Assembly (NCBI GenBank): GCA_018830745.1
Contig: JAHJRU010000236.1
Location: forward strand, 1-7,806
Length of the DNA stretch: 7,806 nucleotides
Reading direction: 5' to 3'
Source of the DNA: Chloroflexota bacterium
GTDB lineage: Bacteria; Chloroflexota; Dehalococcoidia; Dehalococcoidales; JAHJRU01
Part shown: in pieces, positions 1-5,838 of the stretch
Layout of the letters: every line of letters starts with the position of its first letter
How positions within the stretch are numbered: the stretch's first letter is position 1
The notes under the pieces: model-generated
The model's database searches: none
The model's input: the letters and a program-made list of their open reading frames with translations, nothing else
Told to the model about the DNA's origin: nothing
Translations under genes and position numbers: made by a program

Positions 1-474
1 GTAGGAGGAGAAGAGGGGCTGGAGGCGACTTTACTGGATACGATTCTGCACCCCTGGACAGCCTTGAAGAAAGCCCGTCTCCAGGGTTCGTTCCATCCCG
101 TTACCTGTTATGCCAAGCTGGGAGATGTTCCTCAATTCGAGGAAGCTATCACCACCCTGGCTCAGGAGAGGGGATACCCGATAGGCGATATTGGTGGATA
201 TATGCTGCCCATAGAAAGAGGCAGAAACTGTTATCTTGAATTTGATCTGCATTGCGACCTCGATGATGCCGATGAAGTTGAAAAGGTCAAAGCATTGTGG
301 CTGGAAGCCAATAAGCTCCTGGCCAATAAAGGGGCGCTACTGTCCAACCCCTATGGTGCCTGTGCTGACATAATTTACGGTCGAGTAAATCCAACCTATG
401 TGAGATTATTAAAGGACTGGAAGAAGGAATTAGACCCCAAAAACATACTCAACCCGGGTCAACTTTGCTTCTAA
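1..474 (+). CDS. FAD-linked oxidase (GlcD/vanillyl-alcohol-oxidase superfamily), C-terminal part, 5' truncated by the window
   Basis: The frame is open from base 1, so the gene starts upstream; 157 residues are visible and the TTG at 64 is internal. The fragment matches the C-terminal cap domain of FAD-linked oxidases, flavoproteins that oxidise hydroxy acids, alcohols or phenols. The best evidence is the closing motif LDPKNILNPGQL, the family's usual 'DPxxxLNPGK' tail that contacts the flavin. Before it lie a segment rich in acidic residues (FDLHCDLDDADEVEKV) and the stretch NPYGACADIIYGR. The N-terminal FAD-binding domain lies outside the window, so cofactor residues cannot be checked. The stop codon overlaps the ribosome binding site of the Fe-S gene 10 bases downstream, which implies one operon. 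The tail of the FAD protein at 1755-3521 is laid out similarly (DPKEIIAPM in the matching place), so the two look like distant paralogues. The superfamily call is firm; the substrate is unknown. Confidence 0.82.
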   Translation, partial: VGGEEGLEATLLDTILHPWTALKKARLQGSFHPVTCYAKLGDVPQFEEAITTLAQERGYPIGDIGGYMLPIERGRNCYLEFDLHCDLDDADEVEKVKALWLEANKLLANKGALLSNPYGACADIIYGRVNPTYVRLLKDWKKELDPKNILNPGQLCF

Positions 475-484
475 AGGAGAGAAG

Positions 485-1744
485 ATGCTGAAGAAAGAAG
501 CGGAAAGATACGAATTAGACAAGCGTAAATATATCAGGGGAAGATTTAAGGAACTGGAGGAATACCGGGACGAGGTCTGGCACTGCAACCGCTGCAATAT
601 GTGCAAGGAAGTTTTCGGCTGGTACATGAGAAGCAACCAGTTTTCTGATATCTGCCCTCCTTTTGCTTTACATAAATGGGAAACCTTTTCTGCTCAGGGT
701 AGAATGCATATTGCTCGGGCGCTAATTGAGGAGGAAATCGACTGGGATGACTCAGACCGTTTCGCTGAAATTATTTTCTCCTGTGAGATGTGCGGGGCAT
801 GCACCATCAATGCCCTTCGTATAATGGAAGAAAGTCCGCTGGAGGTATTCAGAGCTCTCCGAGCCCGGGCAGTAGATAAGGGTCTGGCCCCGCCGGAGCA
901 CCGTAAATTTTATGAGAGCACTACTAAAAATGGCAATCCGTTGAATGCGCCCAAAGAGGAGAGGCTTAAATGGCTGGAAGGTCTTGACTTCAGGGTTAAG
1001 ATATTACCGGCCGAAAAGGCTGAAGTCCTGCTGTTCACCGGCTGCCAGTATGCGCTGGAACCCAAAGTCAGGGACACCCTCAAAACCATTGCCCGTGTTT
1101 TGAACGCCGGAGGCGTTGATTTCGGTATCCTGGGAGCCGAGGAGAGGTGTTGTGCCGGCATCCAGCTTCTGATGGGGGAGCGGGGCATGTTCGAGCAATT
1201 TGCCCTGGAGAACATAAAGACGTTCAACGAACTCGGCGTCAAAACCGTGATAACTCCCTGCGCCCACTGCTACAATACCTTCGCCAATGAATATGTAGAG
1301 ATGGGAGACCTAAATTTCGAGGTCGTCCACACCGTTCAGTTGTTTGACCAGCTGATGGATAAAGGCAAAATTAAACCGGGCGAGATAGCCAGGGAAGCGG
1401 TCACCTACCATGACCCGTGCGACCTGGGGAGAAAATGCGGTGTTTATGATGTTCCCCGCAAGCTCCTTAATGGAATCGGTGGAGTTGATCTGCGTGAAAT
1501 GGACCGATTTAAAGACCAGACGTGGTGTTGTGGCGGCGGCGGTGGGCTTCTGGAAGCCTACCCTGATCAGGCAGCCTTTGCCGCACAGGAGCGGATAAAG
1601 GAAGCCAGGATTACTACGGGAGCTGATACGCTGGTTACTGCCTGTCCCTGGTGCGAATACAGCCTCAAAAACGCCGTGGAAGCCACGGACTCCAAGATGA
1701 AGATTAAAGACATCGCTGAAATCATTCAGGAATCCCTGGAGTAA
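485..1744 (+). CDS. HdrD/GlcF-like iron-sulfur oxidoreductase subunit with two CCG domains
   Basis: This 419-residue protein is probably the electron-transfer subunit for the flanking flavoproteins. An N-terminal ferredoxin-type region has C34-x2-C37-x2-C40 and C57-P, then C100-x2-C103-x2-C106. Two cysteine-rich CCG domains follow. The first has C187, C222-C223 and C259-x2-C262; the second has C312, C348-C349 and C387-x2-C390. Their spacings (C-x34-CC-x35-CxxC and C-x35-CC-x37-CxxC) fit the consensus for heterodisulfide reductase HdrB/HdrD, GlcF, GlpC and LutA. In HdrB such motifs bind noncubane [4Fe-4S] clusters. A glycine run (350-354) follows the second CC pair. The fourth cysteine expected after C106 is absent (alanine at 110), and the first motif has 16 residues between C40 and C57 instead of three. 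No membrane segment is evident, so it is probably cytoplasmic or peripheral. The ATG has a strong AAGGAGAG site (474-481). The partner electron acceptor is unknown. Confidence 0.88.
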   Translation: MLKKEAERYELDKRKYIRGRFKELEEYRDEVWHCNRCNMCKEVFGWYMRSNQFSDICPPFALHKWETFSAQGRMHIARALIEEEIDWDDSDRFAEIIFSCEMCGACTINALRIMEESPLEVFRALRARAVDKGLAPPEHRKFYESTTKNGNPLNAPKEERLKWLEGLDFRVKILPAEKAEVLLFTGCQYALEPKVRDTLKTIARVLNAGGVDFGILGAEERCCAGIQLLMGERGMFEQFALENIKTFNELGVKTVITPCAHCYNTFANEYVEMGDLNFEVVHTVQLFDQLMDKGKIKPGEIAREAVTYHDPCDLGRKCGVYDVPRKLLNGIGGVDLREMDRFKDQTWCCGGGGGLLEAYPDQAAFAAQERIKEARITTGADTLVTACPWCEYSLKNAVEATDSKMKIKDIAEIIQESLE

Positions 1745-1754
1745 GGAGAGAAAG

Positions 1755-3521
1755 ATGGCAACAAGAGAGAAGGTAGTTCCGCAAAAATTATCCCGCGAGG
1801 CTTATCGGGCTCTGGAAAGTGTGGTTGGCAAGGAGTGGGTTACTGAAGATAGAGCCATGATTGAAGCCTATGTGGTTAATACTGACGATGCCGGCGCCAG
1901 CTTAAGGGTCTTGAAGAGAGACCCCAGAATGCGAGCCGCCGCCGTAGCTATGGCCAGCAGCACCGAGGAAGTCCAGGGTGTCGTCCGGGCAGCCAACCGC
2001 TACGGATTCCATCTCGTCTGCGTGGGGAACATGCAGTTGGCCAGCGCCCCCACGGTGCCGGGAACGGTAATGCTGAGTATGAGGCGAATGGACAAACTCT
2101 GGGTGGATGAGGAAAACATGAGGATAACCATTCAGCCTTTTATTGACTACGGCAAAATCCACCATGAGTCCGCTAAAAGGGGATTATGGCTGGGCGGTTC
2201 CGGCTGGCATGGAGCTATTGCCAAGCCCTGTTCGCAATACGTGACCTATGGACTATGGCAGTCAGACCTGAAATACTCCGGTCTGGCCAGGAATGCCGTT
2301 GGCTTGACCATGGTTGAAGCCGATGGCAGTATTCTGAAAATCGGTTCGTCAGCGGTGAGCGGAACCGATGAAATTCCCTTCACGGAGCGCTTCCCCGGGC
2401 CAAATCTCATGGGGATGATGAAGGGCTCATTCGGTGGGACCAGAGGGATAGTTACCGAGATAACGCTGAAAATACACCCCTGGGTAGGGGGGCAACCCTT
2501 CCCGGAGGACCGAGGGCGTCCGTCTATCGAGCATTACTTTGAAGAGGCCAAGGAAAAGACATTTGACCGGCCGCCGATGCATCCCGGACACAAGATATTC
2601 TGGTTTGAATATCCTGACCTGGCCACCATGTGTGAAGGAACGCGCCGACTGGCGCGCTCGGGCATAGGAATTGCCATTAATATGACCGGTGATTTCAATG
2701 CTTCAATGTGTTCCTATACCATTGCTGAAGCTAATGAGCGCTCTAAAGGCTACTTTCACACCAGCGGTTATATGGTTGTCGTCGGGTTCACCTCGGAGAA
2801 GCAGCTGGAATATGAGGAGAAAGTGCTGAGGCACATAGTGAATGAAACGGGGGGCAAACTCTGGTCATCGGAGTATAAGCCGGAAATGCTGGATGCGGTA
2901 GCACCATGGAACGTAGAATACATCGCCAATACCGAGACCGGGATGCGGACCATCCGCAGCAATTATATCTCCCATATACTCCCTCCCTTCAGCACTTTTC
3001 AGCAACCACTGGACACCGCCGAGATATGGAAGGACCTTTGTGAGAAGTATGGGGTCCCCGGTGAAGAGCGAGGAGAATATCATAGCCGCGTGTCCGCCGA
3101 GTGTCCCTACGGATACATCGCAGACCGTGGGCACCAGATGATGACAGAACTGGACCAGTTCCCCGAACGCACCAGCGAAAAGGAGCTTCTTACCTGGATT
3201 AACTCGCTTATCTATCTGCAAATGGCGCTGCTGTTGAAAGGATACCCCGGCCTCTTTACCGTGGATGTGGGCGAACCCTGGATGACCACCATTCCGGAGA
3301 TTGGACCGGACTCCTACATGATAATGAGGATGATGCAGAAGATATCAGACCCCAAAGAGATAATCGCTCCGATGAGATGCGCTTACACCGGTGAAGAATT
3401 CAAGGATATGATTAAGAAACCGTCGACCATGATACGCCAGATAATAGAGATGCGGGACAAATTCGGACTGCCCAAGCTGGAGGTAGTTCCCGCAGGTGAT
3501 AGATGGAAGCCGGTGGAGTAA
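1755..3521 (+). CDS. Divergent FAD-linked oxidase paralogue (GlcD/GlcE-like, vanillyl-alcohol-oxidase superfamily)
   Basis: This 588-residue protein is assigned to the FAD-linked oxidase superfamily. Residues about 60-243 match the FAD-binding (PCMH-type) domain: AVAMASSTEEVQGVVRAAN (63-81), a hydrophobic strand then R-R-M-D (110-113), the strand ITIQPFIDYGKI (124-135), VEADGSIL (187-194), and GSFGGTRGIVTEITLKIHP (224-242), the best-conserved block. Residues about 244-588 form the substrate/cap domain and end with DPKEIIAPM near 532-540, in place of the usual DPxxxLNPG. The loop that normally reads like PRGGGTS is V-G-N-M-Q-L-A-S (90-97), and the later glycine-rich loop is G-G-S-G-W-H-G (147-153), so flavin binding may be altered or lost. 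It sits 10 bases after the Fe-S gene with an AAGGAGAG site (1743-1750), and a terminator follows. By analogy with GlcDEF it may be the second flavoprotein-like subunit of one complex. Direct substrate oxidation is an alternative. The substrate is unknown. Confidence 0.82.
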   Translation: MATREKVVPQKLSREAYRALESVVGKEWVTEDRAMIEAYVVNTDDAGASLRVLKRDPRMRAAAVAMASSTEEVQGVVRAANRYGFHLVCVGNMQLASAPTVPGTVMLSMRRMDKLWVDEENMRITIQPFIDYGKIHHESAKRGLWLGGSGWHGAIAKPCSQYVTYGLWQSDLKYSGLARNAVGLTMVEADGSILKIGSSAVSGTDEIPFTERFPGPNLMGMMKGSFGGTRGIVTEITLKIHPWVGGQPFPEDRGRPSIEHYFEEAKEKTFDRPPMHPGHKIFWFEYPDLATMCEGTRRLARSGIGIAINMTGDFNASMCSYTIAEANERSKGYFHTSGYMVVVGFTSEKQLEYEEKVLRHIVNETGGKLWSSEYKPEMLDAVAPWNVEYIANTETGMRTIRSNYISHILPPFSTFQQPLDTAEIWKDLCEKYGVPGEERGEYHSRVSAECPYGYIADRGHQMMTELDQFPERTSEKELLTWINSLIYLQMALLLKGYPGLFTVDVGEPWMTTIPEIGPDSYMIMRMMQKISDPKEIIAPMRCAYTGEEFKDMIKKPSTMIRQIIEMRDKFGLPKLEVVPAGDRWKPVE

Positions 3522-3532
3522 TGCCGATGAGA

Positions 3533-3553
3533 CCAGAATTGTAATGGTTCTGG
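3533..3553. repeat. Short inverted repeat between the redox operon and its terminator
   Basis: CCAGAA (3533-3538) and TTCTGG (3548-3553) are perfect inverted arms around a 9-base centre; two further G-T pairs are possible inside, leaving a 5-base loop. It lies 11 bases after the stop codon of the FAD gene and about 18 bases before the terminator hairpin. No T-run follows, so it is not itself a terminator. It could be a 3'-end RNA hairpin or a protein-binding palindrome, and chance cannot be excluded. Confidence 0.35.
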
Positions 3554-3571
3554 GATTATGACGATACTGAT

Positions 3572-3603
3572 GAGACCCGCCGCCAATGCGGGTCTCGTTT
3601 TTT
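3572..3603 (+). terminator. Rho-independent terminator ending the FAD/Fe-S operon
   Basis: GAGACCCGC (3572-3580) and GCGGGTCTC (3588-3596) form a perfect 9-bp, GC-rich stem with a 7-base loop, followed by G and six T residues (3598-3603). It begins 51 bases after the stop of the second FAD gene and precedes recN, so it separates the redox operon from the next unit. The T-run lies only on the + side, so termination is expected for rightward transcription. Confidence 0.9.
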
Positions 3604-3657
3604 AAGACCCCATTTATACTGCTATGCCGTAGTTGCAGACCACACCACATTATTTGT

Positions 3658-3673
3658 AGGATATAACCAGATG
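3658..3673 (+). promoter_or_regulatory. Leader element AGGATATAACCAGATG upstream of recN (copy 1 of a repeated motif)
   Basis: This 16-base element recurs with a single-base indel at 5497-5511 ahead of the next gene. It contains AGGA followed nine bases later by ATG, as in a ribosome binding site and start codon. That ATG (3671) opens a 5-codon ORF, M-E-K-E-G, which stops at 3686-3688, 17 bases before recN. recN itself has only a weak AGG (3701-3703) two bases from its start, so translation reinitiation from the leader ORF is conceivable. Upstream there is a possible -10 (TATACT, 3615-3620) without a matching -35, and a weak TTGCAG-N18-TAGGAT pair (3633-3662). No LexA-type palindrome is visible. 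The function is inferred and uncertain. Confidence 0.3.
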
Positions 3674-3705
3674 GAAAAAGAGGGCTAAAGCTGAAGCATT
3701 AGGCA

Positions 3706-5466
3706 ATGTTAACTGAATTAAGAGTCAGTAACTTCGGCATAATCGAGGAGATAGACTGGTCCCCGGGTCCCGGTTTAAATGTTATTACCGGCGAAACCGG
3801 GGCAGGAAAATCCCTTATTATTGACGCGGTGGAAGCACTTCTGGCTGGTACGGCGGGGGACGACGTAATCCGTCATGGAGCTGCTGAGGCTCATTTAGAG
3901 GGGATTTTCACTTTGCCTAAAAAAGATGAAAGCTTCTCTCAAATCAGGGAACTGCTGATAAAAAACGGGCTGGAAGCTGAAGAGGAGACCCTGGTGGTGT
4001 ATTGTGAGTTTCGCCGGCAGGGACGCGATGTTTTACGGGTAAACCGGCATGCCGTAACCAAGGGGCTGCTGCATCAAATCGGGCGCTCCCTGCTCGATAT
4101 CTATGGTCAAACTCAGCACATGTCTCTCCTGAACAGCCAATACCAGCTTGACTTCCTGGACTCCTACGCCGGGACCATTGACCTGAGGCGTGATTTCAGC
4201 GCCAAAGCGGTGGAGCTGGCTCAAGTGGAACAGGAGCTCAAGACAGTTATGGAGGAGGAGAAAGACACGGCGCGACGGGAGGAATTCCTGCGCTTTCAGA
4301 TAGACGAAATAAGTCGAGCTGAACTACAGGAAGGGGAAGAGGAGGAGTTGGAGCACCAGAGGACAGTGATAGCCTCTGCCGAGAAGCTGAAAGCATCTTC
4401 CTACGAAGCCTACCAGGCTATATATGGGGCAGACAAATATCCTCAGTCAGTATCGGCTCTTGAGAAACTAAACGAAGCCTTACTGGCCATGAAAAAGCTG
4501 GTGGAGGTGGATCCCACTTTAAAGTCGGAGCTGGATTACATGGAAGAGACGGTACAGGGACTGGCGGAGGTAGCCCGCGATATTCGTTCTTACAGCGACC
4601 GTCTGGAGTATGACCCCCGGAGACTTGAAGCGGTGGAATCACGGTTAGAGCTCATAAACAGTCTGAAGAGGAAATACGGGCAGACGATTGCCGAAATTCT
4701 TACCTGTCTCGAACAAGCGGAGGGACAATTGGAGGATATAGCTCACTCCACTGAAAGGCGTGCTCACCTGGAAGAAAAGCGAGGCAATCTGACAACGGAG
4801 ATGGGCGGGATGGCATCGGCGCTCTCCGAAGCACGTATCCGGGCGGCAGAGGAGCTGGTGATAAAAGTGAAGGGAGAGCTTCAGGATTTAAACATGTCAC
4901 AGGTCGAGTTCCAGGTCTCTATAACTCAAAGGCAGGCGGAGGAGAGGCTCCTCCTCGCAGATGGAAAATGTTACTCCTTTACCAAGGACGGAGTTGACCA
5001 GGTAGAGTTCATGGCTTCAACTAATCCCGGGGAACCCCTAAAACCATTAGCCAGAATTGCTTCCACCGGCGAGATTTCACGCTTCATGCTGGCACTTAAA
5101 GGGGCACTTTCTGAGGCGGACGACATTCCGGTGCTTGTTTTCGATGAAATCGACATTGGCATTGGTGGAAGAAGTGGAGAAATAATAGGAGAAAAACTCT
5201 GGACTCTGGCTCAGAACCGTCAGGTTATTTGTGTCACTCATTTGCCGCAAATCGCTGCCTTTGCTGACGCACAGTACGCTATTCATAAGGAGACCGTCGG
5301 CGACCGCACGCTCAGTATAATAGAAAGCCTTGATGGAGAACCGAGGGTCAGAGAAATCGCCGTAATGCTGTCCGGTCTGGAGAACTCCGAAGCTTACCTG
5401 GATAATGCGCGCGAGCTAATACGGGAATCAGAGGAATGGAAGGCAACCCGGCGCAGTGGAAAATAA
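3706..5466 (+). CDS. recN: DNA repair ATPase RecN
   Basis: RecN is an SMC-like ATPase that acts early in recombinational repair of double-strand breaks. At 586 residues it is close to the usual 550-580. The N-terminus M-L-T-E-L-R-V-S-N-F-G-I-I is typical, followed by Walker A G-E-T-G-A-G-K-S (29-36). A long charged middle region (about 160-400), rich in E, K, R and L, fits the antiparallel coiled coil. The C-terminal half-site has the ABC signature S-T-G-E-I-S-R (453-459), Walker B V-L-V-F-D-E-I-D (476-483) with catalytic E481, then G-I-G-G (485-488) and H-loop histidine H512 in V-T-H-L-P-Q-I-A. The second signature position is T rather than the common G (S-G-G-E). The start is fixed by an in-frame TAG at 3700-3702, but the ribosome binding site is poor. 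The protein is complete and probably functional. No LexA-like box is visible upstream, so SOS control is not evident. Confidence 0.96.
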   Translation: MLTELRVSNFGIIEEIDWSPGPGLNVITGETGAGKSLIIDAVEALLAGTAGDDVIRHGAAEAHLEGIFTLPKKDESFSQIRELLIKNGLEAEEETLVVYCEFRRQGRDVLRVNRHAVTKGLLHQIGRSLLDIYGQTQHMSLLNSQYQLDFLDSYAGTIDLRRDFSAKAVELAQVEQELKTVMEEEKDTARREEFLRFQIDEISRAELQEGEEEELEHQRTVIASAEKLKASSYEAYQAIYGADKYPQSVSALEKLNEALLAMKKLVEVDPTLKSELDYMEETVQGLAEVARDIRSYSDRLEYDPRRLEAVESRLELINSLKRKYGQTIAEILTCLEQAEGQLEDIAHSTERRAHLEEKRGNLTTEMGGMASALSEARIRAAEELVIKVKGELQDLNMSQVEFQVSITQRQAEERLLLADGKCYSFTKDGVDQVEFMASTNPGEPLKPLARIASTGEISRFMLALKGALSEADDIPVLVFDEIDIGIGGRSGEIIGEKLWTLAQNRQVICVTHLPQIAAFADAQYAIHKETVGDRTLSIIESLDGEPRVREIAVMLSGLENSEAYLDNARELIRESEEWKATRRSGK

Positions 5467-5488
5467 TGGCTGGTGCTGAAATAATTGA

Positions 5489-5508
5489 CTGGTAGAAGGA
5501 TATACCAG
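5489..5508 (+). repeat. Small hairpin with an AAGGA sequence in its loop
   Basis: CTGGTA (5489-5494) and TACCAG (5503-5508) pair perfectly over 6 bp with an 8-base loop, GAAGGATA. The loop holds an AAGGA that resembles a ribosome binding site for the 8-codon ORF starting at 5509. The stem overlaps the repeated leader element. The copy upstream of recN has no equivalent left arm, so the hairpin is not a conserved part of the motif. There is no T-run, so it is not a standard terminator for recN. Confidence 0.3.
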
Positions 5509-5511
5509 ATG
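5497..5511 (+). promoter_or_regulatory. Leader element AGGATATACCAGATG upstream of the zinc-ribbon gene (copy 2)
   Basis: This copy matches the element before recN (3658-3673) apart from one missing A. AGGA is followed eight bases later by ATG at 5509, which opens an 8-codon ORF, M-I-E-S-Y-A-V-E, ending in TGA at 5533-5535. Just upstream, TTGACT (5485-5490) resembles a -35 box, but no convincing -10 lies at the right distance. A second weak pair, TTGAGT (5528-5533) and TAAATA (5552-5557) with an 18-base spacer, is the other promoter candidate for the downstream gene. The regulatory role is inferred. Confidence 0.3.
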
Positions 5512-5579
5512 ATAGAGTCTTATGCGGTTGAGTGAATAAGAACCTAGCCAGTAAATAATATCGAAAGTGAGGGTAGACT

Positions 5580-5792
5580 ATGCTGATTAAGATTAAATGC
5601 CTGCAATGTAATATTGAGGGGAGTTTTTCAATCGCCGATGCAAGCTATGCGGGTCCGTACAAATGCTGGAAATGCGGAGCCTTACACACCATTAGCATAG
5701 CCGGCAACGAGGTAAAATCCTGCGAACCTCTGAGCCAGGAGGACTTTGACAAACAGCAGGAATTTGATAAGTTGAGAGACAAATTTAAATAA
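5580..5792 (+). CDS. Small CxxC/CxxC zinc-ribbon-like protein of unknown function
   Basis: This 70-residue protein has C7-x2-C10 and C29-x2-C32 separated by 18 residues, the layout of a small zinc ribbon or rubredoxin-like knuckle. The segments M-L-I-K-I-K-C and Y-K-C-W-K-C-G-A-L-H look like the two knuckles, followed by a short beta segment (37-46), an extra C48, and a charged, probably helical tail rich in D, E, K and Q (51-70). Such proteins usually bind zinc and serve as nucleic-acid or protein adaptors; no specific role can be named. The start is well supported: GTGAGGG (5567-5573) lies six bases upstream of the ATG, and an in-frame TAG at 5574-5576 excludes a longer form. It is 113 bases after recN and 46 bases before the DUF362 gene. 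I recall similar small proteins from Dehalococcoidia-type genomes, which is memory rather than proof. Confidence 0.75.
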   Translation: MLIKIKCLQCNIEGSFSIADASYAGPYKCWKCGALHTISIAGNEVKSCEPLSQEDFDKQQEFDKLRDKFK

Positions 5793-5838
5793 TACCAGCT
5801 TGCAGAGCAACCAGCACAAGAGTGAGAGATAGCCATTC

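Noticed and set aside
64..474. A complete 136-residue gene starting at TTG 64
   Set aside because: The same frame is open back to base 1 and the protein is clearly the C-terminal part of a longer oxidase, so the TTG is internal.
910..1267. Minus-strand ORFs of 87 and 110 codons inside the Fe-S gene
   Set aside because: They lie wholly within a gene with strong motif support, have no ribosome binding site or recognisable domain, and look like antisense shadows.
1523..1550. GC-rich GGCGGCGGCGGT run as a microsatellite repeat
   Set aside because: It encodes the glycine run that follows the second CC pair of the CCG domain, so coding constraint explains it.
2865..3221. 118-codon minus-strand ORF inside the second FAD oxidase
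   Set aside because: It is an antisense shadow of a conserved coding region with no recognisable family features.
3345..3650. Minus-strand ORF spanning the end of the FAD gene and the terminator
   Set aside because: It runs through the terminator stem and antisense to the FAD gene tail, and its composition is not protein-like.
3522..3705. LexA/SOS box upstream of recN
   Set aside because: Neither the CTGT-N8-ACAG type nor the GAAC-N4-GTTC type palindrome is present. The nearest inverted repeat (3533-3553) lies before the terminator and does not fit either.
5467..5579. Intrinsic terminator after recN
   Set aside because: The only hairpin seen (5489-5508) has a 6-bp stem and no following T-run.
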